In this document: piece by piece, positions 61,081 to 64,000 of the stretch | Layout of the letters: each line of letters opens with the position of its first letter | Position numbering within the stretch: the first letter of the stretch is position 1 | Origin: an uncultured Dorea sp. | GTDB lineage: Bacteria > Bacillota > Clostridia > Lachnospirales > Lachnospiraceae | Assembly: GCA_910584095.1 (NCBI GenBank) | Contig: CAJTYU010000014.1 | Location: forward strand, 13,342-77,341 | Direction of reading: 5' to 3' | DNA: 64,000 nucleotides | Program-made: the position numbers and the translations under genes | Notes under the pieces: generated by a model | The model's database searches: none | What the model saw: the letters and a program-made list of their open reading frames with translations, nothing else | Told to the model about the DNA's origin: nothing

Positions 61081-61977
61081 ATGAATCGAACCATTCATTA
61101 TGAAATATCCGAAGCCCACGCAGGACTTCGCGTAGAACAATATCTGAAACGGAGGGGCTACTCTTCCCAGAACCTTGCCTCCATCAAGCGGATGCCGGAG
61201 AGCATTCTGATAAACGGCATCCATTCCTACATGCGCCAGCCCCTTGCCGCCGACGACCGTTTGACGGTCCAAATCACCGAGAGCCGGTGCTCGGAAAAGA
61301 TTCCGCCGGTAGAAATTCCTCTTCAGATCGTATATGAGGATGAGGATATTATCGTGATTAATAAGCCTGCTGGAATGCCCATACATCCTTCTCTGAATAA
61401 CTATTACAATACCATGGCAAATGCGCTTGCATGGTATTACAAGGAACAGGAGAAACCCTTTATCTTCCGCTGCTGCAACCGTCTGGACCGGGATACCTCC
61501 GGCCTGACGGTCGTGGCAAAGCATCTGGTCAGCGCGGGCATTCTCTCAGCCATGACCGGAAGAAGGGAAGTAAACCGGGAATATCTTGCTATTACAACGG
61601 GGCATGTTATGCCGGAATCCGGAACCATCACCGCGCCGCTGGCAAGAAAACCGGGAACCATCATAGAACGGACTGTAGACTGGGAACGGGGCGAACCCGC
61701 CGTTACCCATTATCGGCTGATAGCGTCCGACGACCGCCACAGCCTTGTTTCCCTGAAGCTGGAGACCGGACGCACCCATCAGATCCGCATTCATATGAAA
61801 TACCTCGGTTATCCTTTGATCGGCGATTACCTATATCATCCGGACATGTCCTGTATCGGAAGGCAGGCTCTTCACTCCTGCCGGCTTTCCTTCCCGCACC
61901 CTATAACCGGAACAGCGATGGATTTTACCGCGCCGCTTCCGAATGATATGCAGGCTGTGCTGGATATACCGACATAA
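61081..61977 (+). CDS. RluA-family RNA pseudouridine synthase
   Basis: The 298-residue protein has an N-terminal S4-like region (about 1-75) and the catalytic signature NRLDRDTSGLTVVAK with the nucleophile Asp; Asn replaces the usual His at the start of the motif. The C-terminal GRTHQIRIHMKYLGYPLIGD segment is typical. It modifies uridines in rRNA or tRNA. ATG 61081 follows GGGAGAAATGCA. It is convergent with the transglycosylase gene. Confidence 0.93.
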   Translation: MNRTIHYEISEAHAGLRVEQYLKRRGYSSQNLASIKRMPESILINGIHSYMRQPLAADDRLTVQITESRCSEKIPPVEIPLQIVYEDEDIIVINKPAGMPIHPSLNNYYNTMANALAWYYKEQEKPFIFRCCNRLDRDTSGLTVVAKHLVSAGILSAMTGRREVNREYLAITTGHVMPESGTITAPLARKPGTIIERTVDWERGEPAVTHYRLIASDDRHSLVSLKLETGRTHQIRIHMKYLGYPLIGDYLYHPDMSCIGRQALHSCRLSFPHPITGTAMDFTAPLPNDMQAVLDIPT

Positions 61978-61996
61978 TTCTCTAAAACTTACCGGA

Positions 61997-62716
61997 CTAT
62001 TCATTCTGGCTGCGCAGGCCGTCCGCCTCCTCCCGCGTGAGAAGTTTATTTCTCACCATACTGTCAAGCACCTGCTCCACACGTTTAGAAGCCAGCTCCA
62101 TATTCGCATCCGGGGAATATGCTGACGGGGCATTAGGCAGACCCGCCAGCATCACGGCTTCATAATCCGTAAGCTCCGACGGCGTTTTCCCGAAATACCC
62201 TTTAGCCGCATCATATATTCCATAATACTCGCCGCCAAAATAAATAGTGTTTACATATAATTCAAATATTTCTTCTTTGCTGTAATTCCCTTCTACATCA
62301 AACACGGCAAAAACTTCCGCCGCCTTACGTTCCAGAATCTTATCCTGTGTAAAAAACTGATTCTTTACAAGCTGCTGTGTAATGGTGCTTCCGCCCTCTT
62401 TAAAAGAACAGGTTCTTATATCCGCCAGCGCTGCGCGGCAGATCGCAATAAAATCAATTCCCGGATGTTCCATAAACCTATGATCCTCTACGGAAATTAC
62501 TGCGTTAATATAAAACTGCGGCAGTTCCGAATATCTGACGAAATGAGCCCCGCCTTGGATTTCCTCCATTGTCTCTTCAATCGACTTCTCTGCCGTGGCT
62601 TCCCGATACATCCGATATCCTTTTATTCCAAAAAAACCTCCAAACAATATGCCAAAGCAAAATAAAATTATGAACAGCCGCAGCAATATTTTCCCTACAT
62701 AATGTTTGTTTTTCAT
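61997..62716 (-). CDS. Monofunctional peptidoglycan glycosyltransferase (GT51)
   Basis: The 239-residue protein has one N-terminal membrane helix (about 9-29) and a GT51 domain with the catalytic Glu in SVEDHRFMEHPGID and the GGSTITQQLVKNQ motif, then NTIYFGGEYYGI. It polymerises lipid II outside the membrane. No transpeptidase domain is present. The start at 62716 follows GGTACTGAAAG. Confidence 0.93.
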   Translation of the reverse strand: MKNKHYVGKILLRLFIILFCFGILFGGFFGIKGYRMYREATAEKSIEETMEEIQGGAHFVRYSELPQFYINAVISVEDHRFMEHPGIDFIAICRAALADIRTCSFKEGGSTITQQLVKNQFFTQDKILERKAAEVFAVFDVEGNYSKEEIFELYVNTIYFGGEYYGIYDAAKGYFGKTPSELTDYEAVMLAGLPNAPSAYSPDANMELASKRVEQVLDSMVRNKLLTREEADGLRSQNE

Positions 62717-62842
62717 CTTTCAGTACCTCCATTACCACACAGCCAGCCTTTTATCCCGCGTCGCCCTTCGTCAGATTCCTATATCGCCTTCAACTAAAAA
62801 ATCCGTTTCTTGATATTTGCCTTTCTGATATCCCAGACAAAT

Positions 62843-62893
62843 AACGGCAGATATCATCCGTAATGGTTCTTACATCACACGATGAATCTGCCG
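62843..62893 (-). terminator. Hairpin after the hybrid kinase gene
   Basis: CGGCAGAT near 62843 pairs with ATCTGCCG near 62893, with further pairing inside. The T-tract is weak. The gap 62717-62949 has no gene. Confidence 0.5.
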
Positions 62894-62949
62894 CTATAAC
62901 TTATACTCTTCCTAATCCTGCAGCCACTCTGACACCGCGTATACAAATT

Positions 62950-64000
62950 TTAATTTAGTACATTGCTCAGAGTCTCAAATAATTTCTCTATATCAATCGG
63001 TTTTGCTATATGCCCGTTCATTCCGCACTTCAACGCCTGCTGCCTATCCTCTTCAAAAGCATTAGCTGTCATTGCCAGCACAGGTACGCTGGCTAGTTCT
63101 TTATTCTCCAAACTGCGGATCGCCTTCACTGCATCATAACCGTTCATAACAGGCATCTGCACATCCATCAGCACCAGCTGGTAATGCCCCGGTTCGGATG
63201 CTTTGAGCATATCCAAGGCTATCTGCCCATTCTCTGCGATCTCTATTGAAAATCCGGCTTCCTCCAAAATCGCTTCTGCAATTTCCTGATTTAATTCATT
63301 ATCCTCGGCCAGCAAGATATTTCCCGGTGTAAATTCTACTTGAATACCGTCGTCCTTCTTCTTTTCCAGACTATCTTCTTCCCCGGCATTTACGATTGAA
63401 TACAGGCAGCTTCTCAGCTCCGACAGGAACAGCGGTTTGCTGCAGAAAGTTGTCACTCCGGCCTCTCTCGCTTCGTCTTCAATCTCTGACCAGTCATAGG
63501 CGGTAAGCACGATAATCGGCACGTCCCCGCCAATCTCTTTGCGGATCCGTCTGGCCACTTCAACCCCGTTCATATCCGGCAGCAGCCAGTCGATAATGTA
63601 CACACTGAACTGATCTCCCCATGCAATTGCCTGATGGGTTCTAAGCACAGCTTCCTTCCCCGACAAGGTCCATTCCGCACGCAGCCCGATCTGCTGCAGC
63701 ATATAGGACACGCTGTCGCAGGTATTAAAGTCATCGTCTACCACCAGCGCCCTGCAATTCTTAAGCTGCGGTATATCAAGCGGCTCTTTGGATTCCGCAT
63801 CTATTCTGAAGGTAACGGATAATATGGCTTCCGTCCCTACTCCCTGCTCGCTCTTTACTTCTATCGTACCATTCATCATATCTACGATATTCTTGGTGAT
63901 TGCCATGCCGAGACCGGTTCCCTGAATACCGCTGGTTGTTGTATTATTCTCTCTCTCGAAGGGTTCAAAAATATGCGCTACAAACTCTTCGCTCATACCG
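62950..64000 (-). CDS. Hybrid histidine kinase, C-terminal part (ATPase plus two receiver domains), cut by window edge
   Basis: The frame is open to the right edge, so the N-terminal sensor and the phospho-His region are outside. What is seen is the end of a HATPase domain (GTGLGMAITKNIVDMM), a first receiver domain with Asp in YIIDWLLPDMNG, and a second with Asp in VLMDVQMPVMNG and the TANA-K pattern. Two tandem receivers after a kinase are typical of multistep phosphorelays. The stop is at 62950. Confidence 0.9.
   Translation of the reverse strand, partial: GMSEEFVAHIFEPFERENNTTTSGIQGTGLGMAITKNIVDMMNGTIEVKSEQGVGTEAILSVTFRIDAESKEPLDIPQLKNCRALVVDDDFNTCDSVSYMLQQIGLRAEWTLSGKEAVLRTHQAIAWGDQFSVYIIDWLLPDMNGVEVARRIRKEIGGDVPIIVLTAYDWSEIEDEAREAGVTTFCSKPLFLSELRSCLYSIVNAGEEDSLEKKKDDGIQVEFTPGNILLAEDNELNQEIAEAILEEAGFSIEIAENGQIALDMLKASEPGHYQLVLMDVQMPVMNGYDAVKAIRSLENKELASVPVLAMTANAFEEDRQQALKCGMNGHIAKPIDIEKLFETLSNVLN

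Overview
The window looks like a chromosomal segment of an anaerobic, spore-forming Clostridia member, most likely Lachnospiraceae. Supporting signs are a T-box-controlled leuS, a pair of CotF-type coat proteins, an electron-bifurcating type [FeFe]-hydrogenase operon next to a sensory [FeFe] hydrogenase, a GH112 galacto-/lacto-N-biose phosphorylase, and TTGACA/TATAAT promoters with strong ribosome binding sites. Species cannot be named from the sequence alone.

Layout. 1-4.4 kb: arginine biosynthesis, argC-GNAT-argJ (minus, argJ runs off the left edge) divergent from argG, with AT-rich ArgR-like boxes between them. 4.5-7.4 kb: a glutamine-amidotransferase-like hydrolase, two small coat proteins and a class I aminotransferase. 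7.5-10.4 kb: leuS with a full T-box leader. 10.5-13.8 kb: an orphan P-loop protein, an AEC transporter and an unknown membrane-anchored protein. 14.0-21.0 kb: a sugar-acid operon (GntP permease, IlvD/Edd dehydratase, KDPG aldolase, two PfkB kinases) with a FadR-type regulator and palindromic operators. 21.2-26.5 kb: an EF-G-2-like GTPase, tyrA, aroA and an RNase H. 26.6-34.0 kb: an AT-rich accessory island with a decayed tyrosine recombinase, a class II lanthipeptide synthetase, a short precursor peptide of 49 residues, an AgrC-like kinase, a LytTR regulator and gene remnants. 34.2-42.4 kb: a sugar ABC importer, AraC regulator, a frameshifted zinc-site protein, an XRE/zinc-ribbon regulator and the GH112 phosphorylase. 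42.6-46.2 kb: a SpoIIE-type phosphatase, a sensory hydrogenase and a HAD phosphatase. 46.2-50.5 kb: a decaying type II restriction-modification island. 50.8-55.0 kb: hydCBA, preceded by four 20-bp tandem repeats. 55.3-57.6 kb: small membrane and unknown proteins, a Lys/Ala-rich protein and thioredoxin. 57.7-64.0 kb: a TetM-like GTPase fused to a Rae1-like NYN nuclease, NUDIX, RluA, a GT51 transglycosylase and the end of a hybrid histidine kinase.

The two systems most worth attention are (1) the regulator-kinase-peptide-LanM operon, in which the peptide start overlaps the kinase stop (ATGA) and no exporter is visible, suggesting a lanthionine signal peptide rather than a plain bacteriocin; and (2) the 913-residue fusion of a ribosome-binding tetracycline-protection-type GTPase to a Rae1/YacP-type A-site nuclease. 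The restriction island carries several independent lesions: a frameshift and a nonsense codon in the nuclease, a first methyltransferase split between motifs VIII and IX, and a PHP-domain gene truncated at the island edge. It also separates the sensory hydrogenase unit from the hydrogenase operon it may control.
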